A stretch of DNA of 64,000 bases, taken from contig NZ_JACAVQ010000003.1 in the NCBI RefSeq assembly GCF_015354615.1, positions 1 to 64,000 of the forward strand, written 5' to 3'. Below the pieces are notes generated by a model. That model made no database searches. It was not told where the DNA came from and worked only from the letters and a program-made list of their open reading frames with translations. The DNA comes from Aliidiomarina indica (lineage in GTDB: Bacteria > Pseudomonadota > Gammaproteobacteria > Enterobacterales > Alteromonadaceae). A program made the position numbers and the translations under genes. This document shows positions 63,727-64,000 of this stretch, in pieces. Position 1 is the first letter of the stretch. Each line of letters starts with the position of its first letter.

Positions 63727-64000
63727 TTATATTCCAAAGTCGTCATACCGAATGCGTTCTCTATCGACACCCAGTTGTTCAAGCATTCTAAGGGTTGCCG
63801 AAAGCATTTTAGGAGGACCGCACACATAGAAATCAAACGCCTGCATGTCGCTATTTGCAAGAAACGCAAACGCGGCCTCATGAACAAACCCTTCCTCTCC
63901 CATCCACTCACAACTAGGTTGCTTTGCTGAGAGGACCGGCACGTAGTTCACCTCTCCCCGTTGATTCAGTCGTTCAAACTCTTCGGAGTAGACCAATTCT
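63727..64000 (-). CDS. NqrF-like FAD/NAD(P)-binding reductase, C-terminal part
   Basis: At least 91 residues, cut by the right edge. The end, FDFYVCGPPKMLSATLRMLE then LGVDRERIRYDDFGI, is the NAD-binding C-terminus of the ferredoxin-reductase family and most like subunit F of Na+-NADH:quinone reductase. Without the rest (2Fe-2S and FAD parts) it could also be a monooxygenase reductase. It is followed 27 bases later by copC in the same direction, which is not the usual nqr neighbourhood. Confidence 0.75.
   Translation of the reverse strand, partial: ELVYSEEFERLNQRGEVNYVPVLSAKQPSCEWMGEEGFVHEAAFAFLANSDMQAFDFYVCGPPKMLSATLRMLEQLGVDRERIRYDDFGI

Overview
The window looks like chromosomal DNA of a marine, salt-tolerant gammaproteobacterium of the Alteromonadales/Oceanospirillales type. 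Three things point that way: a complete ectoine operon with its dedicated aspartokinase (ectABC-ask); household genes of gammaproteobacterial type (YbiT, RluF, DbpA, DUF2058, DUF3192, Dcp); and large secreted or surface proteins, including one with an ice-binding-like DUF3494 domain. The genus cannot be named from sequence alone. No phage, complete insertion sequence or CRISPR array was seen.

Layout. 1-12690 (minus) is one uninterrupted open frame for a giant secreted protein of more than 4,230 residues that runs off the left edge. Its visible C-terminal half is a tandem array of 61/62-residue InlB B-type repeats. 13029-13105 is tRNA-Arg(CCG) with a promoter carrying a GC-rich discriminator and a terminator. 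A copy of the tRNA 3' end follows 174 bp later, and a one-mismatch copy of its anticodon-arm region lies at 19979-20002. Between these tRNA-derived repeats are a four-gene minus-strand group (small membrane protein, APC permease, ferritin-like helical protein, copper P-type ATPase) behind an FNR/Anr-like box, and a toxin-first HipA/HipB pair. The segment has the look of an old tRNA-associated insertion, though no integrase remains.

19999-26032 holds a serine hydrolase, a TonB-dependent receptor, a fimbrial-subunit remnant, an FAD oxidoreductase and a DUF2058 protein. 26079-33058 is a signalling locus: a receiver-EAL protein followed by two PAS-rich hybrid histidine kinases with near-duplicate C-terminal halves, tightly spaced or overlapping. 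33582-41976 holds a 39-residue hydrophilic protein, a flavin-reductase-like protein, RluF, a TPR protein, a DUF3192 lipoprotein, a large acetyl-CoA hydrolase/transferase family protein, an alpha/beta hydrolase and the ABC-F protein YbiT. 42120-45908 is ectABC-ask. Its leader can fold so that the ectA ribosome-binding site is paired. DbpA converges on the operon, with overlapping stop codons.

47560-53824 is envelope-oriented: an Ig-repeat/DUF3494 lipoprotein, a double-OmpA-domain barrel protein, a Crp/Fnr regulator and a thrombospondin-type-3 repeat protein. 54183-64000 carries a lipoprotein M3 peptidase, an amidohydrolase/PQQ-propeller pair with a CadC-like regulator upstream, a GGDEF protein, and a DUF442-CopD-CopC group next to a truncated NqrF-like reductase. 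The most unusual points are the giant mosaic repeat protein, the tRNA-derived repeats that supply coding sequence and stop codons to neighbouring genes, and the self-complementary ectA leader.
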